Assembly (NCBI GenBank): GCA_932521025.1
Contig: OW051469.1
Coordinates: forward strand, 8,692,398-8,756,397
Source: Oscheius onirici
Taxonomy: Eukaryota; Nematoda; Chromadorea; Rhabditida; Rhabditidae
DNA: 64,000 nucleotides
Direction of reading: 5' to 3'
The notes beneath the pieces are model-generated. The model did no database searches. It was not told where the DNA came from and worked only from the letters and a program-made list of their open reading frames with translations. The position numbers and the translations under genes are program-made. This document shows, piece after piece, positions 44,190 through 55,729 of this stretch; position 1 is the stretch's first letter, and each line of letters opens with the position of its first letter.

Positions 44190-46482
44190 CTAATTTTTAA
44201 ACAGACTGATGATGAGAGCAAGGAAGATACCTGAAAATGAGCAGTTACTCTTATTAGTATCTCTACTCACCCGTGAAAAAGATATGTGAAGCAGATTTCG
44301 GAGTGGTGGGAGCTTGAGAAGGAGGCTGTGTGCTAGCTGCCTGGTTCTGAGTCCTTGGATCAACTAGACACCATTGAGCCATAGGCTGATCGGGCTTGAC
44401 ATTCAGAGCATACTTGACATATACTGACAGGTGGCAGTATGTCTGGTTGTTGCATTCGGGGATGTCTTCGGTAATGGAATAGAACTCATCACCGTCCTGG
44501 TCGTGGTATAGGAGCTGAAAACGTGTGGATGGTAAAAAGACGGAGAGACATGTAAGGAATCCCAGAAAAAAAAACTTGTTCCCGTTAGTTACTTGATTTT
44601 CCACTTTCTATCCCGTATTCAAACTTCCCGCCATTCACCGGCTACCGTTATTTCCCGCGCTCGGAGGCTCATTTGAATTCTTGTGGTTGAATTTTTCAGT
44701 TTTGTCGCATTTAGCTCGCTCTGTCGATTTTTATATTGTTTTAAAAAAAATCGCTCTTTATTGTTGCACATCAAGATCGCAAAGCGAAAATATAGATAGT
44801 TGAAGAAAACTTTGTTTTTCTAGTGATTTTGCTCTCGTTCTTGCCTAACGAGGAGATCGAGGCTGTAAGGTGGTACCTAGCTTCTCCTCATTGACAGAGA
44901 TACAGTGACTAAAAAAACAAGAAACTGACCCTAAAATACGGAAGACCATCCGTCTCGTCGTACCAGAGCTCGAAAAGAGTAGCCGCCGAATACTTTGGAT
45001 ATCCGTGAGGCGTTACAGCCTTGCTTTGAATTCCAAGACAAGTGAAAAATGCGTAGACTGTCTCGTCGTGCTGAACTGACTATTTTGTGACATTTGCCTC
45101 GATTTACCGCTGAATAGACGTAATATTTCAGCTTACTGATCCAGGCGCACTTATCCGAAGTGTCGTTACTCTTCCAGCAGTCGAATTTGAGATTGGCGTG
45201 CATGAGAATGTCATTGGTTATCGAACCTCCTCGGATTTTTTGAAGTTCCACGCCAATGTTCAGGCCGTTCATCATCAGGGTACCATCTGGATGAGGAGTG
45301 TGCAAAAGACAGAGACCAGGACTTACTATAAACACCATTCTGGTACAGATAAACCTGGTCATTCGTGACGACGGTCAAGTTGTTCAAAGGATCCGAGTAC
45401 CAGGGAACTTTTTGCAGGAAATCCGACTGCCAGATTTGCTAAAGAATTACAATTTGTAAAATTTAAAGCAAACAACCTCGATGAGGAAAGAATCTGCCAC
45501 AACCCAGAGATTATCCATGTCGATGGTCTGATTGCACCAGCTGGTCAAGTTTTTGAGAAGAGAGCTGACATCAGGGCCGTTGACGAATGCTTGAACTTCA
45601 TCAGAGCTCTTGGCCATTGCCCAGAGCTGGTCCTGGCGGGGACAGATGGCGTCAGCGTTTCCAATCTTTAATTTTGTTGCTTTTCAAAAACTATGTAAAC
45701 ATTTGAAGCCGCAAAAAGTGGTTTCATGAAAATGCAAAAATATTTGACAACCCGTACCTTGCGCACCGCAGGCAAACCCCTTACCAAATGAGCTATTCCT
45801 GAAAAATGAAAAAACTGAGCTATTCCTGAAAATAAAGTCGCGCAGCAATTTGGAAGGGTTTTTGAAGTTTTGGCAAAGAATTAAACAAAAAATAGCAACT
45901 TACAAAATCAGTATCGTCGTCCACCGTATGAACAGCAATCGGGACATAGCCTGGAGGCCAAACTGGAGCTCCGGCGTTCGTGTTGTTCAGAGGAGAATCT
46001 ATGCCGGGTCTAAAAAACAACTACAGTTAGGCAGCAGTGGCTTTACCTGTTGTTATAGCCCGGCTGTCCATACATGCCAATCATATTGGACAGGGCCGAA
46101 ATGATTGTTCGGTTCACGTCAGTCGATCGGACGTAGATCTCGTGTGAATCGTAGTAGTTGCTCAGGAAGCCTGGATACATGACGTCCACATATCTCCTTC
46201 TTATCATTTGGCCAAGGTTCAGGTGCTGTTGCATGCCAATCTGAACTTTGGCATTGTCTCGATGTCTGTCTCTGGAAAACCTACCGGAGAAAGTTGACCC
46301 CATCCAGAACCTCCAAACATCCAGGCATCTTCTCTGTACGGATCACTGTTGTAGGTCTTGATCGGTGACCTGTCCCCATGTCTCCAGATGGCCTGTGACA
46401 ATAGTAGATGCTTCGTGCCGTTCTTGATGTCAACAGAATAAACAATTTGGACGAACGGGAGCAAAATGAGGAGACATTTCAT
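44190..46482 (-). CDS. pho: Histidine acid phosphatase, secreted or membrane-anchored
   Basis: Nine exons on the minus strand join in phase: 46482-46285, 46240-46047, 46009-45904, 45665-45477, 45438-45327, 45286-45108, 45070-44930, 44514-44271 and 44230-44190, giving about 467 residues. A signal peptide (MKCLLILLPFVQIVYS) is followed by the catalytic RHGDRSP at residues 34-40. Then come IGMQQHLNLGQMIRRRY, VRSTDVNRTIISA and the second catalytic His-Asp (YSAHDETVYAF, HD at 327-328). Members use the His of RHG as phosphate acceptor and the Asp of HD as proton donor. The C terminus is Pro/Thr/Gln-rich and then hydrophobic (IFLALIISLF), suggesting a membrane or GPI anchor. Intron 1 is 44 nt. A tRNA-like sequence lies in intron 3. 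C. elegans PHO proteins are intestinal enzymes; the same site of action here is inference. Confidence 0.9.
45741..45803 (-). repeat. tRNA-like sequence in acid phosphatase intron 3
   Basis: On the minus strand AGGAATAGCTCATTTGGTAAG is an A-box-like D arm and CTGCGGTGCGC an anticodon-like arm, with a weak B box (GGTACGGGTTGTC). A second copy of the first 15 bases lies immediately upstream (about 45816-45832). Acceptor ends do not pair. Confidence 0.5.
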
Positions 46483-46790
46483 GCTCGAAAGACGGAGACG
46501 AACGAAGAGTCGTAAAGTGATAAAAAGGGGTGAGAGAACTAGAATCTATCGCGAAAGTGGCATGAATTTAGATAAGAGGCTTTTGGCCTTTGGGCAGGGC
46601 TCTTGAGAACACTTTCAGTGCAAAACGATTCGCGTTCTACGACAGAATTCTGGACGGAAGCACTACATCGTGGAACTTCCTGTACTCCGTTTGAATTTGG
46701 CGCGCGAAACTGAAAGCCGCTGATTTGAGCACAACATCAGACGACTCGAAATGTGTTCTGCAGAAGTTTGAAAAAAAGCAAAAAAAGCTA

Positions 46791-46859
46791 AACTCGATTG
46801 GAATCGAACTTTCACTATATTTTGTTCCACAGTCTAATCTCTAACCGACTGCGAAAGCT
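46791..46859 (-). repeat. tRNA-like sequence
   Basis: On the minus strand CGCAGTCGGTTAGAGATTAG (D arm / A box) is followed, about 45 bases later, by AGTTCGATTCC (B box). The two ends do not form an acceptor stem, so this is a pseudogene or SINE-like remnant rather than a functional tRNA. Confidence 0.5.
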
Positions 46860-47116
46860 GGGAGGCGCCCGGTTGAAGTAACCTGGATGGTAGTCGATCA
46901 GAACACGACGAAAACTCTAACGGACAAGAAAACTCTACTGTTTCTGGCAAAGTACTTCATATTCTCAAACAACAGGACCCCAATGTCGCTTTTGAGAGAC
47001 TTTTTGCTGTTGTTGTTTATTCTTGTATTTTATTCCTTCGATGACGATCTTGATTCCAATTTGAAAGAGTGACAGCTACATTCCTGATAGAAAGCTGTTG
47101 AAGCTGAAGAAGATCT

Positions 47117-47400
47117 CTTTCACTTCTAGCTGCAAGCGGCTGCCATCAAGTACGTCACCGGCAACAATCTTCTGGACGAGCCTTCCATCTTGGCTTTGAA
47201 GAAATTCAACTCCGATCCAAAGGCCCAAAATCTGTTCTTATGCACAATGCTCCTTGGAACTCGGAGTTGTTTTTTGTTTCTACTGTGTTAGAGGCGCATC
47301 GTGAAGGCGGTTCGCTACGAGCCAGGCGACAAAGTGACCCTTTCTCACTCTTTTTCACTGAAATCAATTTGAGAATTTCTTCCGCTGAAGAGGACTACAG
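47117..47400 (+). other. Coding-like fragments, no complete gene
   Basis: After CACTTCTAG, 47117-47227 reads LQAAAIKYVTGNNLLDEPSI and then LALKKFNSDPKAQNLF without a stop and with coding-like GC content. After CTGTGTTAG, 47291-47372 reads RRIVKAVRYEPGDKVTLSHS followed by FSLKSI and a stop. They may be two exons of an unrecognised gene or a gene relic caught between the arms of the inverted duplication. No start was found. Confidence 0.35.
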
Positions 47401-47560
47401 ACGCGACGAAAATAAATAACGCGAATATGTCAACGTTTTTTTTTTGAAACGTAAAATTTTTGCTCAATTAACAGTAATATTTCAACTATAAATAGCGTAC
47501 GTTTGAAAGCATAGACCACAAAGTTTTCTGAGGAAAACACGCTTTCTGAGGTCTACTTCG

Positions 47561-47905
47561 ATGTCGATGCCTGCTTTGGTCCTGCTCTTCTCAGTTTTGG
47601 CCCCTCTGGCTTCCACGATCTCCTGTATGTGATACATGCTGTTCTTAGTTATAGTGTTTACCACATGTGTTATTTAGATCGATTTAGTTTTACTTATAAT
47701 TAGAGCGTGTTCTAAACTTTTCTGGCTTGTTGTGTCTTTCATGAAACCTGACGAATTTGCAGGTGACTCGCTGGAGAAGGCCGACGAAGCACATCTTGAA
47801 GTGTTCGTGAAAAACTGTAAAGATGAAACTATCTCGGGAGGCGCTACGTTCGATCGGAGCAATGTGAAGAAGAACGAGCTGAACAGCTTCCTATCAGGAA
47901 TGTAG
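47561..47905 (+). CDS. Small secreted protein (68 aa), unrecognised
   Basis: Two exons fit in phase: 47561-47624 and 47763-47905. The first encodes a clear signal peptide (MSMPALVLLFSVLAPLASTIS) and the second a mature part of about 47 residues starting CDSLEKADEAHLEVFVKN, with two cysteines and many charged residues. It ends NSFLSGM. The exon border is a GTATGT donor and TTTGCAG acceptor. I do not recognise the family. The gene lies inside an inverted duplication whose other arm preserves a mirror copy of its 3' end. Confidence 0.6.
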
Positions 47906-48697
47906 CTGTCACTCTTTCAAATTGGAATCAAGATCGCGTCATCGAAGGAATAAAAAACAAGAATAAACAACAACAGCAAAAAGTCTCTCAAAAGCGACAT
48001 TGGGGTATCACACAAATGTCCTGTTGTTTGAGAATATGAAGTACTTTGCCAGAAACCGTAGAGTTTTCATGTCCGTTGGAGTTTTTTTCGTGTTCTGATC
48101 GACTATCTGATCGACCAGACTACTTCGTTCCATGTGTATTTCAGTTATTTACCCAGCTTATAATTGTCACCAGATGACTTCGTCGCCGAACTTTTCTACC
48201 GGCTCTTTACCGTTCTCTTTACCGTTCAAAGCTTTCCACTTGCCTCTAACACAGTAGAAGCCAAAGTCTGTTAAAACTCCAAGTTCAAAAGTAACTTGCT
48301 ATCGAAATCCTGACAACTCTTGACCTGCTAAGACGATTCTCGGGACAAACATACAGTCAGCCACAGAGTTTCTTAATATTTCAGATTCTCAATTTTCTTA
48401 CAAGCTTTTACTGTGATCGAAGCTTCAAAGTTCAAAATCTCTGTCGCTTCCAGTTGACTCTTGTTCTCCTTCTCCTTCCACTCTTTCCAAATGATAATGG
48501 AGATCTGTGAGTGACGAGCCAGTTTCCAGCTTGCCAATTTTCTCGCTCTTCAAGTAGCAAAAAGGTATCAACAAATTTATTGGAGCAGTCTGGATGACTG
48601 GAGACTGGGAGCAGAGAGCTATCTATAGGCTTGGGGAGTGAGAGAGAGATCACGATGGAAATCACGGAGGTTATGGACAATTAAAAAGATATAGAAT
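47906..48697. other. Region between secreted-protein gene and FLP gene
   Basis: The first 200 bases are the right arm of the inverted duplication. The rest is AT-rich; the minus-strand side is the 3' flank of the neuropeptide gene. No further gene was seen. Confidence 0.45.
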
Positions 48698-49536
48698 TTA
48701 ACCGAATCGGACGAACGTCTGTGCCCTCTTCCCGAATCTCACAAAGGTCTGAGCTCGCTTCTCCAGGGGACTTCTCTTGCCGAAACGAACAAAAGTCTGG
48801 GCTCGTTTTTCCATGGGCTGGATGTCGTCCACTTCGTAGAGCGGATAGCCCTGTTCCCTCAACGCCTCCTCCAAGAGCCTCTCCTCTTCCGCTAATTCTG
48901 CATATTGGGCCAAGTCGTCGGACTCTGGAAATATACTTCCTCAGTGTCATTCTCATAAATGCGCCCATTGCTAATCGAACATTTGCACATCATCTCGTCA
49001 CTGAAATAGCCCCCCCCCCCACTTGTGTCGTTCTCTTAAATGAGCACTAAGAGGACAGAGAGGCTTAGTAGGCTTACATAAATTGAGAGTCTTGCGCCCT
49101 CTCTAAGAATCTGACGTTTTGGTTTAAAATTAGAAAGAGATCATGTCTGGTCAGTCTGTCCCTCAGTCTCTCTGTCCCTCTGTCCCTCTGCCTCAGTTCC
49201 CTATTTTCGCTATCCTTCCTCCACCCACCGGAAACCCAAGCTCAGTGACGTCTTACCCTAACAAAGCAGTTTCTGAATCCCCCGAAATAGAAGCCACAAA
49301 TCCGGTTGCAAGCCCTGTTTGGACCCCTCCACGGGTCTTTAAACTTTCGGCTGGGTAATTGGCTCGGTAGAAGTTGAATCTCTCGAGAGACACAGAGGCT
49401 CTCATTCAGCCCACGAATCGCTTTCGTAACAAAACAATCGCTCCCTATACTCACTCAATGATTCTGGAGCCGGAGCCGAGTACACGAGCGCTAGAAGGGC
49501 ACACACGACGACGGCCAGCAGTTGTGAACTGTTCAT
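48698..49536 (-). CDS. flp-16: FMRFamide-like neuropeptide precursor, FLP-16 type
   Basis: Two exons on the minus strand, 49536-49455 and 48924-48698, join in phase to give 102 residues. The first encodes a signal peptide (MNSSQLLAVVVCALLALVYS). The second has an acidic spacer (AQYAELAEEERLLEEALREQ) and three copies of AQTFVRFG, separated by KR or KR-SPLE-KR dibasic sites. The last copy ends in Gly directly before the stop. Processing at KR and amidation at Gly would release three identical AQTFVRF-amide peptides. AQTFVRFamide is the peptide of C. elegans FLP-16. ACCTG on the plus strand (TTCCAG on the minus) lies about 10 bases upstream of the ATG and may be the leader acceptor. The intron contains an 11-base C tract (49010-49020). 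Confidence 0.93.
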
Positions 49537-49962
49537 TTTTTGCTACCTGGAAAATTTGAGAGTGAGAGAGACTGAGGGATAGAGAGTCAGTAACTGAGAA
49601 ACAGATAGACCTTGACTACGTAAAGAGTATGAGGACATGCGTCTGGAGATGACAGATATAAGAACAACAATGGGAGGAGGGAGAGTCTGTTCTCTGATAT
49701 GACCTGACTCATACTGTCAAAATGGTAACGCGTGGGTATGATTAGCCCCATAGACAAGGAAACCTAGAGGGGGATAAGCTTAAACTATGACGATCTCTCT
49801 CATTTTTAACATGATTATTTCTCAGAGATTAGACTGGAATAAAGGAGGAAGATACAGAGAGAAATATGGTGGATAAAACGCTATTTTCTGAACAGAGACA
49901 TGGCAGAAAAATAGTAAAAGACAAAAAAATCGGGGGAAAGGGCAAAAATGACTTGAGAAATG

Positions 49963-50030
49963 TTGGAGTTGAACCCGGATCGTCTGCACGAGTCGGCGCC
50001 ACTAACCAACTGCGCCATTTGGGCAGAAGC
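49963..50030 (-). repeat. tRNA-like sequence with intact A and B boxes
   Basis: On the minus strand AATGGCGCAGTTGGTTAGTG (A box) is followed by GACTCGTGCAGACGATC (anticodon-like arm) and CGGGTTCAACTCC (B box). The 5' and 3' ends do not pair as an acceptor stem. Confidence 0.55.
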
Positions 50031-53000
50031 GGTGCGGGTTTACCGGTACCATTACTAAAGTTACACTACTTTTTTGTGTATGAAACTGCTGAATTGATAA
50101 GTTTTGACGAACAGATCGTTTTTGAGGCATTAATTTGTAAAAATTTCTCAAAAAAAGCTTCAAATCAGGTCAAACTTTACTCAATGTCCCCTTTTTGCTG
50201 CAAACTTCGACAAAAATCTGCTCGTGCTTTGAAGGAAAAAGTCAACAGCGGCTCTAATTGCAACCTCTTGATATTTGCCAAGAGGGACGAAATTTTCAAG
50301 AGGTCAGGATAAAAAATGGCCCTCGATACAAATTGACAGGTTTCCAAGGTAGAGAGACAGAGCTTCTTGGCAAGTCTGCAAAAATCCGGGACGCTGATGC
50401 ATAGGAGAGCAGGAAGCCTGTCTTTCAAAGAAAAGGCGAAGGACGAAAAAGTTCGTTTTCATCATGATCAACGATCAACAGGTGCCAGCTGAATGAAGAG
50501 AGAAAGTACGAGCGGAAAGTGGAATGACGTAACTTTGAGCGAGGTGACTATATCAGAATCAAAACAGCATCTAATCCACCAATTTTCCTGTTTTCTCGAA
50601 AATTTCCGGCTTCTATCGAGAAGGCTTTCTCCTGGCTTATGAGAAATCTCTTTGACTCTCTGTCTATCAAGGACAAAAAAGAGAAACATTCTTGCAAATT
50701 CAATGACTGTCGAGGGAGTTCAAGTTCTGGGAACAGAGAGACAGAGACCGGAGACGAGGATAGGAAAGACAAAAGGCCATGTATTTTTGTAAGAATCCTT
50801 CCTTGCAACGGTAGCTATGCCCATATTTTTCTGCTAGAATATTAATAAGTTCAGAGACCCTGCAAAGAGCTCTTTTCGAGACATTTGAGAGACAGGTGTG
50901 GTCTATTGTCAAACGAAGTTAGTTGACGTCTGTGCGTCTGCAAAATAGTCCCACGTGGTGGTCTATTCTTCTACCCGAGATAGAGAGACACACTCGACAA
51001 TTTTCCAACTCAACGATCACTCTGCCAAAAGTGCATTTCTAGCGTTTCGGCTAATCGGATTCAACTTCAGACTTCAAAGGGGAGCTTCCTTTTCGTCAAG
51101 TCCCTCTTCGACACCTCTGACTTGGTTAGGTGTCTCCCTCAGTCCAGCCTCAAAACAAGGTGACCAGTTCAATTGAACCGAGACCTTCCTCTCTGATTAG
51201 AGTACCCATCAAAAGTTATACGACCAGCATCAGGAAGTAGGAAAAACGCCCCCTAGATGACTTCAAGGTGAAGCCTTTTCAAAGGATTTGAACCACGCAT
51301 TTATGACGCTCACCCGATTGTTTCAAAGTGGGCAGGAAGTTTTGGACGGATACACAACACCCTCAGGATTAGTACAAAAAGCGAGGTCATGTGGCCGGAA
51401 CTCGTTTTTGCATTCAAAAATTTAAGTTCCGATTCAGACTTCCGGAGAGAGTGCATACTACCTTGGTTCCTTTTGGATGCAGAGAGACAGACTGAACGAG
51501 TCAGTGACAATAATAAGGAGAGGGACAGAAAGACAGAGAGAGAGAGGAGGACATAGAAAGACAATGGTAGGAGGTAGTGAATCGACTTCTAGGAGTGTGG
51601 GTCCTCCAAAAGGGGCGGGCTCTATGAACTCCGCCTCCCCTGGCACGTCATCTACAGGAGTGCGATGAGATACGGAGGGGGAAGAATGTAGGTGTGATTT
51701 CCATAATTGCACATGCGACTAGGGGGAGACAAGATCCAGGACTTGACAGGAAGGAGATTGGAGGGAGAAGGTGGGCGAGAGACGCAGCACTTGCCTAGAA
51801 AGTCAACCGGATGTCGGCAGATAAAGAACATTTCATTAAATCGTTGAACATATATTTTTTTTATAAAAGATTGGTTTGTCATGAAATACCGAAAAGAAGC
51901 CACAACCGACTATGCTGTCTAACTGTGGCTCCCTGTCTCTCCGGTCTCAACAAAAAATGGTCTTGTTCGAGAAGTTTTGAACTTTTGCGGTCTACTAGTT
52001 TTTGACTTGGGTTACGAATTTATCAGCCTGGTTGATTGAAAGTAGAGATATTTCAAGGTACATAAGTCCAGACAGCCTATCCCCCGATTGAGAGAGACTT
52101 TTGGAGAAACTGGTCGGATGGAATGGAAAAAGAAAACAGGAGATTTTCTTTAAAAAAAAGTTTTAAATCTACTAAAAAATTCTACAGTACTAATGTACGG
52201 GATGCATAGTTGACTGTCTAAACATCTAAAGAGTCTGTGAGAGTGCAAGACAGGTCAGGTCGAATAGAGTCAGTTTGTCGCTCAGTGTGCACCAACTTTT
52301 CTTATGCTGTGGGTTACTGTAGATACTGAACCAGTCTCTCCGTCAAGCTACAGTGACCAGTAACTATTTGAGTTGGTGCGCGGTCGGAAAATTGTAAGCA
52401 CAGTCTAATGGTAAAAGAGGGAGAGACTCTTTCTGATCTCATTCTCTCCAAATCTCTCAGTCAAGAAGCTCTAGAAGAATCTCAGAGTCAGTTCTGACCA
52501 CCTTTACTATTTTGACGGTCTCTCTATCTCTGTTAATCAGAAATCAGACTCTTAAAAGAAAAGTACACATCAACAGAATCCTTTGAAGTTGACAAATTGC
52601 TTCAGGTCAGAAGCCTTGAACTGAATGACGGGACTAAAAACAGCAGAAGATCAAATATACTATGTATGGTTCGGGATCTACTGGGTCGGAAAGCGGGCAC
52701 GTCATGTGGTGTGGGTGGCAGGTGCAGATCAAGACCTGGAGATGACATCAGGACTTTTTCAGGGAGAGGAAATGTGAGGATAGGATTGGATGGAACAATG
52801 CATCACTAACGGTGTTGACTGAAAAGATGGGAGAATGTATAGCTGTTCCAGAAATTCAAAGAAATCGTAGAGTTGTTTTCTGTTCCTCTGTCTCTCTGTC
52901 CCTCAGCCCCTCTGTCCCTTTGTCACTCAGACTCTTACACTCTCTGTCTGTCCCTCAGTCTCTCAGTCACGCTGGCTATTTCAAAACCTCTAGCACAAAT

Positions 53001-53401
53001 TAGATTCAATTCAGGTCTAGTCGGTAAATATTATCACCTTCTTGAACTACAACCGAACCAACGATCACACACCCTCAATTGCAAAGGGAACTAGAATCTG
53101 ACGAGAAGAGATACAGAAAAAGGAAGTGTGTGTCTTTGACAGGGGCTGTTAAAGTATTCGGACGAATTAACGCCAACGGCCATCAAAGCTGTGTTACGTA
53201 GGCAAAACAATTCAAAGAGGGAGAGGGACTATGTATTCCTAAAAAAAGACGGAGCTGTCATGGTTTCCATGATGCCCGAAACTGGCATAATTCATTGCCA
53301 ATGTTCGTGTGAAACGTCAATTTTTAGACAGGAGCAGGTGAAACGTGGAGAAATCGTCAGCGAACTGAGTCAAAAGACTAAAACTATTTTTAGCAAGAAG
53401 T

Positions 53402-53464
53402 TAGGGAATTGAACCCGGGTCATGTGGACCGCAGACCGACTTACCGGCTGCGCTATTAAGGGAA
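53402..53464 (-). repeat. tRNA-like sequence with intact A and B boxes
   Basis: On the minus strand TAGCGCAGCCGGTAAGTCGG (A box) precedes CTGCGGTCCACATGAC and CCGGGTTCAATTCC (B box). The ends do not pair. A dispersed palindromic repeat copy follows directly at 53471. Confidence 0.55.
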
Positions 53465-54315
53465 AAGCGCAAAAGCTTTTGAGCTGTTCTATGACTTTGT
53501 AGAACATCACAAAGTTGAAAAATGAGTTCTTAGTACAGCAAAGATGCGTGAAAGTATGACAACGGGAACAGTTGAATGGGCTCAAGTTCAATCAAGTTCA
53601 CGCTCCGGTGTCTAGAACTGCTTTTTCTCATTTTGCTATATTAACGACTTGTACGCGGGGCTGATTAGAAGCAATAAACGAGCTTTCTCGACGGAGCCAA
53701 ACACACAAAGTCACGAAGCTTTTACTAGAAGCAATGAATTAGAGCCTACTAAAGGATTCTGCGACACAGGGAGTGGGGAGAGGTTCTTTTACGTCAGCTC
53801 ATCTATAGGAGGAGCTAGATGTCAAACATTAGCCAGTCCATTGTCGGGATGAGTTGGTTCTTTGACCTTGAGAAACATAGACAAGAGTATTTCATTGGAC
53901 CGAACTGGATGAGTTTTTGGTAGAACAACACTAATGACCCCAGAGACAACTGCAATCAATTGAAAATCTGTAAAAAAAGAGTTCTCCCTAGACCTCGGAT
54001 GCATTTGTTATGAACGACCGGTCGTTATAGCCTAGTCAGGCAAGTGGATCTATTTCAAGATACAGTATACCCATTTAAATGAGGCTGAAAATCATCAGTG
54101 ACCTTTTTGAAAGAGGTCCTCTCGGCTATTTGAGATCAGCCAGGTGTGAGGCTCGAATTACCTGTCAACCGAAAACGAAAAAGGACGAGGCTTTGGGGGA
54201 AGGAGGAAGAGGGAGTGAGAGTCTATTTGGGTAAAGTGTCAAGCTGGAAAGCAATTGGAAAAGAGGGGGAGGACGAATACTAGGAGGAGTGACGAGGATG
54301 GAAGGTTCTGGAAGG

Positions 54316-54427
<112 letters not shown>

Positions 54428-54437
54428 AGACTACAAC

Positions 54438-54626
54438 ATTCTCTCCTGACCTTCTTTCTGGAAATTTCTCCAGAGCTCGCATATAGTTCAAATCAGCATC
54501 CAGTTGCCCATTATGGCTAATGGAAAAAGTCGCAGTTATAGGCATGTTGTTGCCTCCGAGAAACTGTGATATGAATCTAGAGCTCTTTGCGGGGGGACAA
54601 TACCCAATGGCGTCATCCACCTTCTG
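54438..54626 (-). other. Orphan coding exon candidate
   Basis: After CTTCAG on the minus strand, a 58-codon open stretch reads KVDDAIGYCPPAKSSRFISQ, then FLGGNNMPITATFSISHNG and DLNYMRALEKFPER, and meets a GTCAGG donor. Codon use looks coding and it is open across its length. No partner exons could be joined with confidence on either side, and I do not recognise the family. It could be an exon of a gene with long introns or a gene relic. Confidence 0.4.
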
Positions 54627-54639
54627 AAGATGACAATTC

Positions 54640-55729
54640 GTAAAAAGATAAACATTTCTGTATCATTTCTGACCTAATTCCGCCTGCAATTGACTGAAAT
54701 TCAAGATAGAGGTAAATAGTGGGCTTTCCTCTTAGTCAGAGCTCAGAATGTTGGATTTTGTAGTCGGAGATTGTGAGAGGGGCTGAAAAATACGTTTTCC
54801 CTCATTTGGAGTCCAAAATGTTGAAAGAAACTCGAGCAATTTTCTCCAATCGTCCTACACTACAGCTTGCCACTTCGAGGCAATTTTTTGACACCAAGAA
54901 ATCATTTTCCAGCTTTCTGAGGTCCTGCAAAGATTTAGGCCTTGATCCGCTCTATAAATTTGTAGAACAACAAAAAGTTTGAAAAAGTATGGTTGTGCCT
55001 GAAAAACTGAGTTATCTACTTAAACGAAATGCCTGTATATACATGGCAGCTGTTTTCTCATGTTTATGTAGCCTTTGGTCTTTCGCACTTTTTCTATTGC
55101 TTTTCTTGTAAAATTATAGCCATAAACCGGATAAAAATTCACTTTTCCAGCAAAACTTTTCGGTTTTCTCATTAAACTCTATTTGAATACGCGGTAAAAG
55201 CGCCCGGTCGATGTACCGTAACCCGTACACCCTGCCGTACACCTAAAATCTTGGCTTCGCGTCTCGCCATTTTTTGTCTTTCGTTTGAATTTTTCTTATT
55301 TGTTTTCCATTGATTTTTAGCTGATTTTCGATGGAAAAAGTTGATTTCGACTTGGAAAAATAGCAGAATCCAGTTGGAATGCCTTGGCAAGAGAAAACAT
55401 GCCGTTTTCCATTGTTTTCATAAGATTTGCGACGAAACGTTTCGTTTTTGTGAAAATGCTTCCCCTACCTAGTTTTTTCTGGATATTTTCACTTAAAATT
55501 TTTACTAACTGCTTTATTGTCATTATTTCTCAACATTTCCGTGAAAATCTGAGAAAATCGATCTTCTGCACTATTCTTGTCACCTGCGCTAAAAATTTAG
55601 CTGTTTGACGTTTAGATAGCAAGCTTTGAGCTTGTTTCTTCTTGTAAATCGATAAGACTTCTCTCCTTCTCGATCTTTTCTTCACAAATCTGTTTTTACC
55701 TTCAAAGTTTCAGTGCAACAGCATCCACA
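54640..55729. other. Intergenic, upstream of fibrillarin
   Basis: No gene supported. A degraded copy of the dispersed palindromic repeat lies at about 54921-54990. AAGTTTCAG at 55705-55713 ends 16 bases before the fibrillarin ATG and is a likely leader acceptor. Confidence 0.5.

Larger units (their letters stand above)
46885..48108. repeat. Inverted duplication around a small secreted-protein gene
   Basis: About 210 bp at 46885-47100 is a diverged reverse complement of about 47885-48108; for instance AACAACAGGACCCCAATGTC on the left matches the complement of the same bases near 48000-48030, and CTACATTCCTGATAG matches the gene's end CTATCAGGAATGTAG. The right arm starts inside the last codons of the gene at 47561-47905. 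The left arm on the minus strand therefore ends with the same residues (SFLSGM and stop). A second inverted match (GCCTCTAACACAGTAGAA, about 47290 and 48241) is in a different order, so the structure is rearranged. Confidence 0.75.

Noticed and set aside
45816-45832. Second tRNA gene next to the copy at 45741
   Set aside because: Only about 15 bases of the D-arm side are present; it is a partial duplication.
48681-48968. Overlapping minus-strand frame of 95 codons
   Set aside because: It is the wrong register over the FLP-16-like exon, which has an unambiguous peptide-repeat frame.
49866-50312. 148-codon plus-strand frame
   Set aside because: It runs through a tRNA-like sequence, has no recognisable domain and no coding-like composition.
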